DNA of 64,000 nucleotides from Streptomyces sp. Ru71 (GCF_002920535.1 NZ_PQSS01000001.1:62001-126000); one strand, 5' to 3'; shown: positions 42,954-52,598, counted from the first letter of the stretch. Translations and numbers: made by a program. Notes: generated from the sequence alone by a model not told the origin.

Positions 42954-43778
42954 CTAGAACCGGTGACGGTTGTCCGTGGCCCACTGCGCGAAGGTGCGCG
43001 CGGGACGCCCCGTCACCTTCACCAGGTCGTCGAGGACCTGTGACTCGTCCAGATCGCCGCCGCGGTAGAAGCGGAAGAACGCCTCCACGTACTCGGCCGG
43101 CATGCCCGCCTCCATCTCGGCCCGCGCCTCCTCGTCCGACAGGCCCACGCAGCGCAACGGCCGTCCGAGCACTGTGCCGAGCACGGCGACCTGGTCCGCG
43201 GGCAGCAGGGACTGCGGTCCCGTCAACTCGTAGACGCACCCCTCGTGCCCCTCGCCGGTGAGCGCCTCGGCGGCCACGGCGGCGATGTCCCGGGGGTCGA
43301 CGCAGGCGGCGGGCACGTCGGGGAACGGCACCCGCACCTCGTCGCCCGCGCGCAGCTGCGGCAGCCAGCGCAGCGCGTTCGACATGAACGCCCGCGGTCG
43401 CAGCAGCGTCCAGGACATTCCCGAGTCGCGCACGGCCCGTTCGGACAGCGTCATGTACCGGGACACGGCGTTTGTGAGGTCCTCCAGCGCGGCCGACCCG
43501 CCGGAGAGCAGCACCACATGCCGTACGCCGGCCTCCCGCGCGCGTTCCAGCAGCCCCGGCATGTCCGCGTAGCCCGGCAGCAGGAACATCCCCCGTACGT
43601 CCCGCAGCGCGTGGCCCAGCGTGTCGGGCCGGTCGAGGTCGCCGGTGGCCCGCTCCGTTCCCGGCGGCAGGTCCGCGTCCGGCCGCCGGGCCAGGGCCCG
43701 CACCGGCACGCCCCGCGCGGCCAGTTCCCGGACGAGCTCGGACCCGGTGTTGCCGGTGGCGCCTGTGACGAGTAACAA
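42954..43778 (-). CDS. NmrA/atypical SDR NAD(P)-binding protein
   Basis: A 274-residue atypical SDR with MLLVTGATGNTGSELVRELAARG as its nucleotide fold and GDLDRPDTLGHALRDVRGMFLL and HVVLLSGGSAA typical of NmrA-like and quinone oxidoreductase-like members. The catalytic YxxxK is absent, suggesting a redox sensor or a reductase working without it. It converges on the LAL gene, with 20 bp between stops. Confidence 0.85.
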   Translation of the reverse strand: MLLVTGATGNTGSELVRELAARGVPVRALARRPDADLPPGTERATGDLDRPDTLGHALRDVRGMFLLPGYADMPGLLERAREAGVRHVVLLSGGSAALEDLTNAVSRYMTLSERAVRDSGMSWTLLRPRAFMSNALRWLPQLRAGDEVRVPFPDVPAACVDPRDIAAVAAEALTGEGHEGCVYELTGPQSLLPADQVAVLGTVLGRPLRCVGLSDEEARAEMEAGMPAEYVEAFFRFYRGGDLDESQVLDDLVKVTGRPARTFAQWATDNRHRF

Positions 43779-43907
43779 CGTCCCTCCATGGGGTGTGACG
43801 CGGCGGTGCGGCCGGGCTCGGCGGCACGGCGAGCGCCGTGACGAGCCGCCGCCACTGTCCCACGGGGGTGGCGGCGGCGTCCGGCGATCCGGGCATGCGC
43901 CGGCGGG

Positions 43908-45386
43908 TCAGTCGACCGGCCAGGTGTGCACCGGGGCGTTGAGGTGCATGTAGTCGATGTACTGCCGCGTCATGCGCCGCAGGGCCTCGTGCCGGCCGGC
44001 GCGGGACAGGGCGTCGACGTGGTGGAACATCTCCGTCTGCCAGACCGCCCCGTTGCGGGCGGTGACGCACCGCTGCTCGATGACGCCGAGCAGTGGCTCC
44101 CGCCAGGACGCGTCCATGCCGGTGCGCTCAAGGCCCCGGTGCGCCAGCGGCAGCAGCCGCCGCAGCACCAGTTCGGGCACGGGCACCTCGCCCATGCCCG
44201 GCCAGTACAGCCGGGCCTCGATGCCGTCCCGGGCGGCGGTGCGCAGGTTGTCCTCGGCGGCGGAGAAGGACATCCGCGACCACACGGGGCGTTCCTCCTC
44301 GACGAGGGCCCGGGTGAGGCCGTAGTAGAAGGCGCCGTTGGCGAGCGTGTCGGCGACGGTGGGGCCGGCCGGCAGCACCCGGTTCTCCACCCGCAGGTGC
44401 GGCTTGTCGTGGGCGATGGCGTAGACGGGACGGTTCCAGCGGTAGATCGTGCCGTTGTGCAGGGTGAGCTCGGCGAGGTGCGGGATGTCGCCGCGTTCGA
44501 GTGTCTCGGTGGGGTCCTGCTCGTCGCGCAGCGGCAGCAGCGCGGGGAAGTAGCGCAGGTTCTCCTCGAAGAGGTCGAAGACGCTGGTGATCCAGCGCTC
44601 CCCGAACCACACCCGGGGCCTGACCCCCTGCACCTTGATCTCCTGGGCCCGGGTGTCGGTGGCCTGCTCGAACAGCGGGATACGGGTCTCGTGCCACAGT
44701 TCCCGGCCGAACAGGAACGGCGCGTTGGCGGCCAGCGCCACCTGGACACCGGCGATGGCCTGGGCCGCGTTCCAGTAGTCGGGGAACTCCTGCGGGGAGA
44801 CCTGCAGGTGGAACTGGGTGCTGGTGCAGGCGGCCTCCGGCGTGATGGTGTCCGCGTAGGTGCGCAGCCGGTCCACGCCGTCGATCTCGATGTGCAGGTC
44901 CTCCCCGCGGGCGGCGAAGATCTGGTCGTTGAGCAGGCGATAGCGCGGGTTCTCCGACAGGGCGGCCTCGCCGACGTCCTGCTGCCGCAGTGTGGGCAGG
45001 ATGCCGATCATGATCAGGTGGGCGCCGACCGAGCGGGCGCGGTCCTCCGCGTGATTGAGCGCGGCGCGGATCTCCCCCTCCCAGGCGTCGGGGCCACCCT
45101 CCGTCAGCCGGCGGGGCGGGATGTTGATCTCCAGGTTGAACCGGCCCAGCTCAGTCGACCAGGCGGGGTCCGCGATCGCCTCCAGCACGTCGATGTTGCG
45201 CATCGCCGGCTCGGCCCGATCGTCCACCAGGTTCAGTTCGATCTCCAGCCCCACCTGGGGCCGCTCGGACTCGAACCGTGCCTCGCGCAGCATCTGCGCG
45301 AGGACGTCGAGGCACTCCTGCATCTTGATCCGGTACCGGCGGCGGTCCTCACGGGTGAAGACCAGCGCCGGGACGTCCCGTCCCAT
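43908..45386 (-). CDS. Glutamate-cysteine ligase family protein (GCS2 type)
   Basis: A 492-residue ATP-grasp-like GCS2 ligase from ATG 45386 behind GGGAGG. Key blocks are QVGLEIELNLVD (metal/ATP Glu pair), ELGRFNLEINIPPR, CTSTQFHLQVSPQEFPDYWN, VRPRVWFGERW, TIYRWNRPVYA and LRVENRVLPAGPTVADT. It forms a gamma-glutamyl amide bond. In this order the family supplies gamma-glutamylcysteine for ergothioneine (EgtA) or other conjugates; no egt genes are next to it, so the acceptor is open. Confidence 0.8.
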   Translation of the reverse strand: MGRDVPALVFTREDRRRYRIKMQECLDVLAQMLREARFESERPQVGLEIELNLVDDRAEPAMRNIDVLEAIADPAWSTELGRFNLEINIPPRRLTEGGPDAWEGEIRAALNHAEDRARSVGAHLIMIGILPTLRQQDVGEAALSENPRYRLLNDQIFAARGEDLHIEIDGVDRLRTYADTITPEAACTSTQFHLQVSPQEFPDYWNAAQAIAGVQVALAANAPFLFGRELWHETRIPLFEQATDTRAQEIKVQGVRPRVWFGERWITSVFDLFEENLRYFPALLPLRDEQDPTETLERGDIPHLAELTLHNGTIYRWNRPVYAIAHDKPHLRVENRVLPAGPTVADTLANGAFYYGLTRALVEEERPVWSRMSFSAAEDNLRTAARDGIEARLYWPGMGEVPVPELVLRRLLPLAHRGLERTGMDASWREPLLGVIEQRCVTARNGAVWQTEMFHHVDALSRAGRHEALRRMTRQYIDYMHLNAPVHTWPVD

Positions 45387-45565
45387 GGGCCCTCCCGGTC
45401 GCGCCTGACTGCGCTGCCTCTCACCCCAGAATCCCACCGCCGCCCGGGAGCGACCAGACGGGACCGTGGCGTCGCCGCCCGGGCCTGCCCGCCGGGCCCG
45501 TGCGGGGCCGCCGGCCCGCGGGTGGTCACTACGATGCCCGCGGTGATCGAGAGGGGAGCCGAGCG

Positions 45566-46162
45566 ATGGGCGACTACTACGAGCGGATCGTGGACGTCGA
45601 GGTGGGCGGCGAGGAGGCGGGGCCGCTCGCCGAGCGGATGGTCGACTGGATGGTGCGCGAGGGGCTGATCACGCGGGAGACGTCCGCGGAGGGGGTGTAC
45701 AGCCTGTACGCCGACGAGGGATACCTGCCCGGCCCGAACTGGCCGCGGGCCGTCGCCGACGCGTCGGACCCGGACTGGCTGCCGGGACCGGTGGCCGTCG
45801 TCGTCGGCCGTCACCACCACGTCGGGGGCCAGGGAGCGGACGAGGCGGAGTACGCCGACTGTCCGCGCTGCGGGACCAGAACCGTGTTCATCGACTACCC
45901 CGAGCGGTTCGAGGCGGACGAGGAGGTCTGGGGGCCGTTCAGGGAGGCGATCGCCGCCTGGGAGGAGCAGGGGGAGGGCAGCGCCCCCTGCCCGGCGTGT
46001 GGCGCCTCGGTCCCGGTCACCGAGTGGCGGTGGGAGTCCGGCTTCGCGGTCGGTGCCCTCGCCTTCGACTTCTGGGGCTGGCCCCCGCTCGCCGCCGGTT
46101 TCGTCGCGGAGTTCGGGCGCCGGCTGGGACACCGCACCGTCGATCACATGGGCAAGTTCTGA
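45566..46162 (+). CDS. Hypothetical protein with two CxxC zinc-ribbon-like pairs
   Basis: A 198-residue acidic protein. ATG 45566 has GAGGGGAG upstream. Two cysteine pairs, CPRC (about residue 99) and CPAC (about 143), are 44 residues apart and could form one zinc site. Trp-rich segments follow (VTEWRWESG, FDFWGWPPL). It looks like a conserved Streptomyces protein, possibly immunity or SMI1-like in style, but I do not recognise a family. Divergent from the ligase gene. Confidence 0.75.
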   Translation: MGDYYERIVDVEVGGEEAGPLAERMVDWMVREGLITRETSAEGVYSLYADEGYLPGPNWPRAVADASDPDWLPGPVAVVVGRHHHVGGQGADEAEYADCPRCGTRTVFIDYPERFEADEEVWGPFREAIAAWEEQGEGSAPCPACGASVPVTEWRWESGFAVGALAFDFWGWPPLAAGFVAEFGRRLGHRTVDHMGKF

Positions 46163-46167
46163 AACCG

Positions 46168-46233
46168 CCGGCGGCTCCGCCTCAGCGCACCACCGGGCAG
46201 CCGGCGGCGCCGCTTCAGCGCACGACCGCGCAG
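46168..46233 (-). repeat. 33-bp direct repeat duplicating the 3' end of the small membrane protein gene
   Basis: 46168-46200 and 46201-46233 match at about 28 of 33 positions. The right-hand copy contains the last codons and TGA of the minus-strand gene ending at 46215 (CysAlaValValArg-stop); the left copy repeats this as CysProValValArg-stop beyond the gene. Confidence 0.75.
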
Positions 46234-46586
46234 ACGGCCGCGCTCACCCCCGTGGCACAGGCCAGCACAGCCGACCCGCAGAGGGCGTGCCAGGTGAGCA
46301 GGCGGTGCCGGAGCTGGGCGTAGCGGGCCTCGTACTCCCGGCGCAGTTCCTCGGCACGCCGGATCGTGTGGCGCAGGCGCTGCCGGGTCAGTTCGATGTG
46401 CTGCTCGGCGTAGAGCCGTGCCACCTCCTCGGCCTGGGCCGTGGTCAGCCACGGCAGGCGGGCGCAGAAGGCGTCCGCCTCACGCCGTGCCTGCTCCTGG
46501 TCGGCCCGGGCGAGGAGGTAGCCCTCGACCTCGTTGGCCAGCGCGCCTTCCCGCTGCTCGGCGAGGGGCCCGCGGGAGTCGGTCAT
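46215..46586 (-). CDS. Small coiled-coil protein with C-terminal membrane segment
   Basis: A 123-residue protein: a charged helical body rich in Arg/Glu ([42 protein letters not shown]), then a single hydrophobic segment [21 protein letters not shown] at the end, suggesting a tail-anchored protein. The ATG overlaps the ctaD stop (ATGA), so it is translated with cytochrome oxidase subunit I and may associate with it. I do not recognise a family. Confidence 0.7.
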   Translation of the reverse strand: MTDSRGPLAEQREGALANEVEGYLLARADQEQARREADAFCARLPWLTTAQAEEVARLYAEQHIELTRQRLRHTIRRAEELRREYEARYAQLRHRLLTWHALCGSAVLACATGVSAAVCAVVR

Positions 46587-48322
46587 CGCCGGTCGCCTTC
46601 ATGCCCTGCGGCGTCGATGGCGTCCCGCCGTCCGGTGACCTCCTTCTGGTCCAGTTCGGAGATCTCCGGGTAGTGCAGGTCGAACGCGGGGGACTCGCTG
46701 CGGATCCGCGGCAGGGTGAGGAAGTTGTGCCGGGGCGGCGGGCAGGAGGTGGCCCACTCCAGCGAGCGGCCGAAGCCCCACGGGTCGTCGACACCGACGT
46801 GCTTGCCGTACTTGGACGTCTTCCACACGTTGTACAGGAACGGCAGCATCGACAGACCGAGCAGGAAGGAGGCGATCGTCGAGATCGTGTTCAGGGCGGT
46901 GAAGCCGTCCGCCGCCAGGTAGTCGGCGTAACGGCGCGGCATGCCCTCGGCGCCCAGCCAGTGCTGGACCAGGAAGGTGCCGTGGAAACCGAAGAACAGC
47001 GTCCAGAAGGTGATCTTGCCCAGGCGCTCGTCGAGCAGCTTGCCGGTGAACTTGGGCCACCAGAAGTGGAAGCCGGCGAACATCGCGAAGACGACGGTGC
47101 CGAAGACGACGTAGTGGAAGTGCGCCACCACGAAGTAGGAGTCGGAGACGTGGAAGTCCATCGGCGGCGAGGCCAGGATGATCCCGGTCAGACCGCCGAA
47201 GAGGAACGTCACGAGGAAGCCGGTGGCCCACAGCATGGGTGTCTCGAAGGACAGCGCCCCCCGCCACATCGTGCCGATCCAGTTGAAGAACTTCACCCCG
47301 GTCGGGACGGCGATCAGGAAGGTCATGAAGGAGAAGAAGGGCAGCAGGACCGCCCCGGTGACGAACATGTGGTGCGCCCACACCGTCACGGACAGACCGG
47401 CGATCGCGATCGTCGCGGCCACGAGGCCCATGTAGCCGAAGACCGGCTTGCGGGAGAACACGGGCAGGATCTCGGTGACGATGCCGAAGAACGGCAGGGC
47501 GATGATGTACACCTCTGGATGGCCGAAGAACCAGAAGAGGTGCTGCCACAGGATGGGCCCGCCGTTGGCCGCGTCGTAGACATGGGCGCCGAACTTGCGG
47601 TCCGCCTCCAGGGCGAACAGCGCGGCCGCGAGCACCGGGAAGGCGAGCAGGACCAGGACACCGGTCAGCAGTACGTTCCAGGTGAAGATCGGCATGCGGA
47701 ACATGGTCATGCCCGGGGCGCGCATGCAGATGATCGTGGTGATGAAGTTGACCGAGCCGAGGATCGTGCCGAAGCCGGAGAAGGCCAGACCCATGATCCA
47801 CAGGTCGGAGCCGATGCCCGGCGAGCGGATGACGTCCGACAGCGGTGTGTAGGCGAACCAGCCGAAGTCGGCCGCGCCGTTCGGGGTGAGGAAACCCGCG
47901 ACCGCGATCAGTGAGCCGAACAGGTACAGCCAGTAGGCGAACATGTTCAGCCGCGGGAAGGCGACGTCGGGGGCGCCGATCTGCAGCGGCATGATCCAGT
48001 TCGTGAAGCCGGCGAACAGCGGCGTGGCGAACATCAGCAGCATGATCGTGCCGTGCATCGTGAACGCCTGGTTGTACTGCTCGTTCGACACGATCTGCAG
48101 GCCGGGGCGGGCCAGTTCGGCGCGCATGACCAGCGCCATCACCCCGCCGATCAGAAAGAAGGCGAACGACGTCGACAGGTACAGCGTGCCGATCGTCTTG
48201 TGGTCCGTGGTCGTCAGCCACTTCACCACCACATTGCCCGGGCGCTTGCGCCGAATGGGCAGTTCGTCCTGGTAATACGCCTCTTCGGCCGGGGAACCCT
48301 GGGGTTCGTTGAGGATGCTCAC
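46583..48322 (-). CDS. ctaD: Cytochrome c oxidase subunit I
   Basis: A 579-residue heme-copper oxidase subunit I, catalytic core of the aa3-type terminal oxidase in the cytoplasmic membrane. Marks: [16 protein letters not shown] at the N-terminus, [20 protein letters not shown] (heme-a His), [22 protein letters not shown] (CuB His and the cross-linked His-Tyr), [10 protein letters not shown] (CuB His pair) and [17 protein letters not shown] (heme-a3 and heme-a His). GTG 48322 gives the usual actinobacterial N-terminus. No ctaC, ctaE or qcr genes are adjacent, so this is likely a solitary additional copy. A 9-bp hairpin lies 60 bp upstream. Confidence 0.95.
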   Translation of the reverse strand: MSILNEPQGSPAEEAYYQDELPIRRKRPGNVVVKWLTTTDHKTIGTLYLSTSFAFFLIGGVMALVMRAELARPGLQIVSNEQYNQAFTMHGTIMLLMFATPLFAGFTNWIMPLQIGAPDVAFPRLNMFAYWLYLFGSLIAVAGFLTPNGAADFGWFAYTPLSDVIRSPGIGSDLWIMGLAFSGFGTILGSVNFITTIICMRAPGMTMFRMPIFTWNVLLTGVLVLLAFPVLAAALFALEADRKFGAHVYDAANGGPILWQHLFWFFGHPEVYIIALPFFGIVTEILPVFSRKPVFGYMGLVAATIAIAGLSVTVWAHHMFVTGAVLLPFFSFMTFLIAVPTGVKFFNWIGTMWRGALSFETPMLWATGFLVTFLFGGLTGIILASPPMDFHVSDSYFVVAHFHYVVFGTVVFAMFAGFHFWWPKFTGKLLDERLGKITFWTLFFGFHGTFLVQHWLGAEGMPRRYADYLAADGFTALNTISTIASFLLGLSMLPFLYNVWKTSKYGKHVGVDDPWGFGRSLEWATSCPPPRHNFLTLPRIRSESPAFDLHYPEISELDQKEVTGRRDAIDAAGHEGDRR

Positions 48323-48382
48323 AAGCGGTGTCTCTCTCGAAAGACTGGCTTCGCCCACGTCGGTCCGGCCATCCTCGCGGTA

Positions 48383-48405
48383 CGCGGACCGAGGTGCGGT
48401 CCGCG
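48383..48405. promoter_or_regulatory. Hairpin or operator upstream of ctaD
   Basis: Perfect 9-bp arms CGCGGACCG and CGGTCCGCG with a five-base loop, 61 bp before the ctaD start. In the mRNA it would be a stable leader hairpin; as DNA it could be an operator. It does not match the Rex consensus. Confidence 0.4.
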
Positions 48406-48500
48406 AGCAGCGACACGCGGCTGTTCACGTGACGATCACACGCGAATGGAGCAGCGGACATGCGATCCGTAGCTCCTTGCTCACCTCTCGGGCAAGGCTT

Positions 48501-48529
48501 TTGAACATGTTCAATTCCCGGCGTATGCT
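48501..48529 (+). promoter_or_regulatory. Leaderless promoter with palindromic operator over the -35
   Basis: TTGAAC (48501-48506) and TATGCT (48524-48529) with an ideal 17-bp spacer. Transcription would start at about 48536, the A of the ATG, so the mRNA is probably leaderless. The -35 is part of a perfect 14-bp palindrome TTGAACATGTTCAA (48501-48514), well placed for repression. Confidence 0.65.
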
Positions 48530-48535
48530 GCCGCC

Positions 48536-49066
48536 ATGAGTGATGCGAGCGATAGAGCCGCGCTGCTGAAGAGCGTGCGCGCCTGGCTGGTCCTCTTCGT
48601 CGTCTGCCTGGTGCTCAGCGGCGCCACGGCCTTCCCCCTGGTGCACGAACTGCGGTGGGCGGAGTCCGCGCTGCGGGCCCTGTCCGCGCCGGAGTACCTG
48701 CCCGGCCTGATGCACTGGATCGAGCGGGTCCGCGACGGACTCGACACCGCCGACGCCGACTACCCCTTCCTCCTCTACGGCACCGACTGGCTGGCCTTCG
48801 CCCACCTGGTCATCGCGGTCGCCTTCTACGGCCCCTACCGCGACCCCGTCCGCAACATCTGGGTCGTCGAGTTCGGGATGATCGCCTGCGCCGGCATCAT
48901 CCCGCTCGCACTGATCTGCGGGCCCCTGCGGGGCATCCCGTTGTGGTGGTCGGTGATCGACATGTCGTTCGGCGTGTTCGGAGTGATTCCGCTGTACGTG
49001 GTGCGGCGCAAGATCAAGCGGTTGGCGACGATGACCGTGAACCAACCTGTGGCTACGGCAGCTTGA
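48536..49066 (+). CDS. Membrane protein of unknown function
   Basis: A 176-residue protein with four predicted membrane segments (about residues 15-35, 82-98, 110-128 and 138-156) and a basic C-terminal tail. The loop between segments 1 and 2 (HELRWAESALRALSAPEYLPGLMHWIERVRDGL in part) would face outward. It appears conserved in Streptomyces but no function is known to me. Expression probably depends on the palindromic promoter just upstream. Confidence 0.75.
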   Translation: MSDASDRAALLKSVRAWLVLFVVCLVLSGATAFPLVHELRWAESALRALSAPEYLPGLMHWIERVRDGLDTADADYPFLLYGTDWLAFAHLVIAVAFYGPYRDPVRNIWVVEFGMIACAGIIPLALICGPLRGIPLWWSVIDMSFGVFGVIPLYVVRRKIKRLATMTVNQPVATAA

Positions 49067-49268
49067 CGGGGTATCAAGTCCTGTCCCACGCGGGCCGCCG
49101 GTCGTCGGGTCGCCGGGGCCTCACCCGCCCGGCGTACCCCACATGGACGTACAGCCGGGACGGCCGGATGCTTCAAGCGCGGGCAGGCCGTTGCGGGGTC
49201 AGGGGCGAGGTGTCCCACGAGCCGCCCACGCGGCCCGTGGCCCACGAGCGGCTCACGCGGAGGAACTC

Positions 49269-51095
49269 ATGCGACGCTACCCGCCCATCGCCGACCACGG
49301 CCTCGTCGGCGACCTCCAGACCGCTGCGCTGGTCTCCTCCGACGGTGTCGTCGACTGGCTGTGCTCGCCCCGCTTCGACGCGCCCAGCGTCTTCGCGGCC
49401 CTCCTCGACCACGAGCGCGGAGGCCACTTCGCCATCACCGTGGAGGGCCCGGACGTCGCCACCCGCCAGCTGTACTTCCCGGACACCGCGATCCTCGTCA
49501 CCCGGTTCCTCACCCCCGAGGGCGTCGGGGAGGTCGTCGACTTCATGCCCGTGGACCGCCCCGGGACGCCGGCCTCCCGGCACCGGCTGATCCGGGTGAT
49601 GCGGGTGCCGCGCGGGCGGGTGCGGTTCAGCCTGAGCTGCCGTCCGCGTTTCGGCTACGGCAGGGCCCGGCACACCCTCGAACTCCACGAGGGCCTGGCC
49701 CGCTTCCGTGGCCCGGGCGTCGAGGCGCTCCTCCAGCCGCTGGGCGCCGTTCACCTGGAGCGGGACGCCGACGACGTACGGGCCGGCATCGAGCTGACGC
49801 AGGGGCAGCAGGCCTCGGTCGTGCTCACCCTGGACTCCGCGGGAGCCGAGCCAGAGCCCGCGCTCGGCCCGGAGCGGGTGCAGGCGGAGTTCGACGCCAC
49901 CCGTGACTTCTGGCACCGCTGGGTCCGCCGCGGCCACTACCGGGGCCGCTGGCAGGACGCGGTGAACCGGTCCGCGATCACCCTCAAGCTGCTCACCTAC
50001 GCCCCGACCGGCGCCCCCGTCGCGGCGGCCACCACGGGCCTGCCCGAGCAACTGGGCGGCGAGCGCAACTGGGACTACCGCTACACCTGGATCCGGGACG
50101 CCTCCCTGTCCGTGCACGCCCTGGTGGACCTGGGCCACGAGGAGGAGGCGCACGCGTTCCGCCAGTGGCTGGGCGCGCGGCTGCGGGAACGGCGGACGGT
50201 CACCGGGGAGCCCCTGCAGATCATGTACCGGGTGGACGGCGACCCGCACCTCGCCGAGGAGATCCTGCCGCACTGGGAGGGGTACCGCGGCTCGGCCCCC
50301 GTCCGCGTCGGCAACGGCGCCGCCGACCAGCTCCAGCTCGACATCTACGGCGAGGCGGCCTGGGCCCTCACCCGTGTCCACGACCCCTCCTGGTCCGGAT
50401 ACGGCTACGACGGCTGGCTCGCGCTGTCCGACACGCTCGACTGGCTCACCACCCACTGGGACCGCCCCGACGACGGCATCTGGGAGACGCGCGGGGGAAT
50501 GCGGGACTTCACCTACAGCCGGCTGATGTGCTGGGCCGCCTTCGACCGCGGCATCAACCTCGCGACGGCGTTCGCCCGCCCCGCCGACCTCGCCGCCTGG
50601 ACCTCCGCCCGCGACACCGTCTTCCGGCAGATCATGGCCCACGGCTGGAGCGAGCGCCGCCGGGCGTTCGTCCAGCACTACGGCGGCGAGGTGCTCGACG
50701 CGTCCCTGCTGCTGATGCCCGCCGTGCGGTTCGTGGCGCCGATGGACCCCCGCTGGCTGTCCACCCTGGACGCGATGGACGCCGAACTCGTCTCCGACGG
50801 CCTCGTCCACCGCTACGACCCCGCCGCCTCGCCCGACGGCCTGCGGGGCAGCGAGGGCACCTTCTCGCTGTGCACCTTCCTGTACGTCGATGCCCTGGCC
50901 CGGGCCGGCCGAGTCGACCAGGCCCGGTACGCCTTCGACAAGATGCTCACCTACGCCAACCACGTCGGCCTCTTCGCGGAGGAGATCGGCCCCCGCGGCG
51001 AACAGCTGGGCAACTTCCCGCAGGCGTTCACCCACCTCGCCCTGATCACGGCGGCGACGACCCTGGACGAGGCACTGGACCGCTCGGAGAACTGA
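49269..51095 (+). CDS. Glycoside hydrolase family 15 protein (glucoamylase/trehalase type)
   Basis: A 608-residue GH15 enzyme from ATG 49269 behind GGAGGAA. The N-terminal beta-sandwich (about 1-230) begins MRRYPPIADHGLVGDLQTAALVSSDGVVDWLCSPRFD in pieces. The (alpha/alpha)6 barrel contains GERNWDYRYTWIRDAS, HWEGYRGSAPVRVGNGA, QLDIYGE and EEIGPRGEQLGNFPQAFTH, with the catalytic Glu residues in the second and last blocks. No signal peptide, so cytoplasmic. Actinobacterial members of this type hydrolyse trehalose or alpha-glucans; which one is unclear. Confidence 0.9.
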   Translation: MRRYPPIADHGLVGDLQTAALVSSDGVVDWLCSPRFDAPSVFAALLDHERGGHFAITVEGPDVATRQLYFPDTAILVTRFLTPEGVGEVVDFMPVDRPGTPASRHRLIRVMRVPRGRVRFSLSCRPRFGYGRARHTLELHEGLARFRGPGVEALLQPLGAVHLERDADDVRAGIELTQGQQASVVLTLDSAGAEPEPALGPERVQAEFDATRDFWHRWVRRGHYRGRWQDAVNRSAITLKLLTYAPTGAPVAAATTGLPEQLGGERNWDYRYTWIRDASLSVHALVDLGHEEEAHAFRQWLGARLRERRTVTGEPLQIMYRVDGDPHLAEEILPHWEGYRGSAPVRVGNGAADQLQLDIYGEAAWALTRVHDPSWSGYGYDGWLALSDTLDWLTTHWDRPDDGIWETRGGMRDFTYSRLMCWAAFDRGINLATAFARPADLAAWTSARDTVFRQIMAHGWSERRRAFVQHYGGEVLDASLLLMPAVRFVAPMDPRWLSTLDAMDAELVSDGLVHRYDPAASPDGLRGSEGTFSLCTFLYVDALARAGRVDQARYAFDKMLTYANHVGLFAEEIGPRGEQLGNFPQAFTHLALITAATTLDEALDRSEN

Positions 51096-51260
51096 CGAGC
51101 CGACGTGCGGCCGATTTCAGATCTGGTACGGCGGGGCCGGTCTCGGCAATACTCACCAGCTCCGCTAACATGATCGAACTTAAAACGATCACTATGAAAT
51201 CTGACAAATCGGCTGAATAAATTGATAACTAGAGCAACACGGGTATTTTCACGAATAAAC
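51096..51260. other. AT-rich control region before the PAP2 gene
   Basis: From about 51165 to 51260 the sequence is conspicuously AT-rich for this genome (several AAT, TTAAAA, ATAAAT and AACTAG runs), and GGGTAT occurs at 51241-51246. It probably contains the promoter of the PAP2 gene. I could not fix a -35/-10 pair with confidence. Confidence 0.4.
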
Positions 51261-52598
51261 GGGAGACGGGATTTTGCCGCGTGGCGCCGGCCGCGGGTGA
51301 TGCTGTGGACGGCGGCAGGCGTCGTGGCCCTCGGTTTCCTCGTCGCGCTGGAGATCGCCGCCCGCGGATACGGGGTCCCGGGGCCGATCACCACTCAGGC
51401 GCGCGAGGTGATTTCCGCCCCGAAATCCGGCCCGTTGTTGTACGCCGGCATGGCGTTGACGATGGTGGTGCTCACCTGGCGGGAACGGTTTGTCGCGATA
51501 GGGGCGGCAATCGGGATAGATGTCGCTTTCTGGCTGGTGCGGTGGGCGATCGGCGCGGAAGTGACCGACGGCCACCCCTTCGGCAACGGCGCGTTGTGGG
51601 TGGTCCTGGGCTGCGGAGTCATCGCCCTCACCCGCCGGACCGGTGCGGAACGTGTCCTGCTGCTGAAGGGCGTCGGGCTGGGCCTGCTGCTGGTGACGGG
51701 CCGCAAGACGGGCGACGTCTGGCTGCTGATCACCTCGAAGACCCGCCCCATGGTGTTCGACCAGTACGTGGCGCTCGCCGATCACGCGCTGGGCGACCCG
51801 TCCTGGCTGGTGGGCCGCATGGTCGCGGCCACCGGGCCGATCGGCGCCCATGTCCTCGACTACGTCTATGTGCAGCTCGCGGTGGCAGCGGTCGTCGTCG
51901 CGCTGTACCAGCTGCGCAACGTGGCCCGCGACCGCCGCTTCCCCAGCCACCACCTGGTGCGCACCTTCCTGGTCATAGGCCTCGTCGGGCCCAGTATCTA
52001 CATGGTCTTCCCGACCGTCGGGCCGATCTTCGCCTACGGCGACGGCGCGTTCGGCACCGGCGGCCTGCACTGGGCGGTGGCCGACCTGTGGCCCCACACA
52101 CCGCCCCCCATCGGCACCCCGCACCTGATGCCCTACGACGAGATAACCCCGCGCAACTGCATGCCCAGCCTGCACACGGCATGGGCGACGACGATCTTCA
52201 TCCATTCCCGCAAGGGCCCCCGGATTCTGCGCTGGGCGGGCACGTTCTGGCTGATCGCCACGCTCGGCGCGACGCTGGGATTCGGTTACCACTACGGCGT
52301 GGACCTCATCGCCGGTGTCGTGTTCGCCTTCACCATCGAGGGCGCTCTGCGCTCGTTCGACCGCGGCTGGGACCGGGCCGGAATCCAGCTGGTCGCCCAC
52401 GGAACGGCGGTTTTCGCCGCGCTGCTGGTCTCCTATCGCTATCTGCCGATGCATATGGCCCGGCAGCCGTGGCTTTTCGGACCACTTCTGATTCTGGCGA
52501 TGGCCTCGGTGGTGTACGCCTTCGCGCGCACCACGCACCTGTGGGAGCCGAAGGCCGCCCCGGCGCGGCAGCCCCAGCCCCAACCCGAACTGGTGTGA
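51222..52598 (+). CDS. PAP2 superfamily phosphatase/transferase membrane protein
   Basis: Up to 458 residues with ten or more hydrophobic segments. The C-terminal half has PAP2 signatures: CMPSLHTAWATTIF (motif 2, PSLH) and FGYHYGVDLIAGVVFAF (motif 3, His-Asp). This variant resembles inositol-phosphorylceramide-synthase-like PAP2 proteins of actinobacteria, acting on a lipid or polyprenyl phosphate at the membrane. The start is uncertain: TTG 51222 gives the longest frame but has no ribosome site, while GTG 51297 or ATG 51300 begins just before the first membrane segment. N-terminal codons lie in AT-rich DNA. Confidence 0.8.
   Translation: MITRATRVFSRINGRRDFAAWRRPRVMLWTAAGVVALGFLVALEIAARGYGVPGPITTQAREVISAPKSGPLLYAGMALTMVVLTWRERFVAIGAAIGIDVAFWLVRWAIGAEVTDGHPFGNGALWVVLGCGVIALTRRTGAERVLLLKGVGLGLLLVTGRKTGDVWLLITSKTRPMVFDQYVALADHALGDPSWLVGRMVAATGPIGAHVLDYVYVQLAVAAVVVALYQLRNVARDRRFPSHHLVRTFLVIGLVGPSIYMVFPTVGPIFAYGDGAFGTGGLHWAVADLWPHTPPPIGTPHLMPYDEITPRNCMPSLHTAWATTIFIHSRKGPRILRWAGTFWLIATLGATLGFGYHYGVDLIAGVVFAFTIEGALRSFDRGWDRAGIQLVAHGTAVFAALLVSYRYLPMHMARQPWLFGPLLILAMASVVYAFARTTHLWEPKAAPARQPQPQPELV

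Noticed and set aside
48359..48500. Rex redox-repressor site upstream of ctaD
   Set aside because: Short GTGA/TCAC fragments are present near 48425-48445, but not the expected TTGTGAA-N4-TTCACAA arrangement.
48501..48514. LexA (SOS) box
   Set aside because: Actinobacterial LexA sites have GAAC and GTTC separated by four bases; here the spacing is two and the downstream gene is not a known SOS gene.
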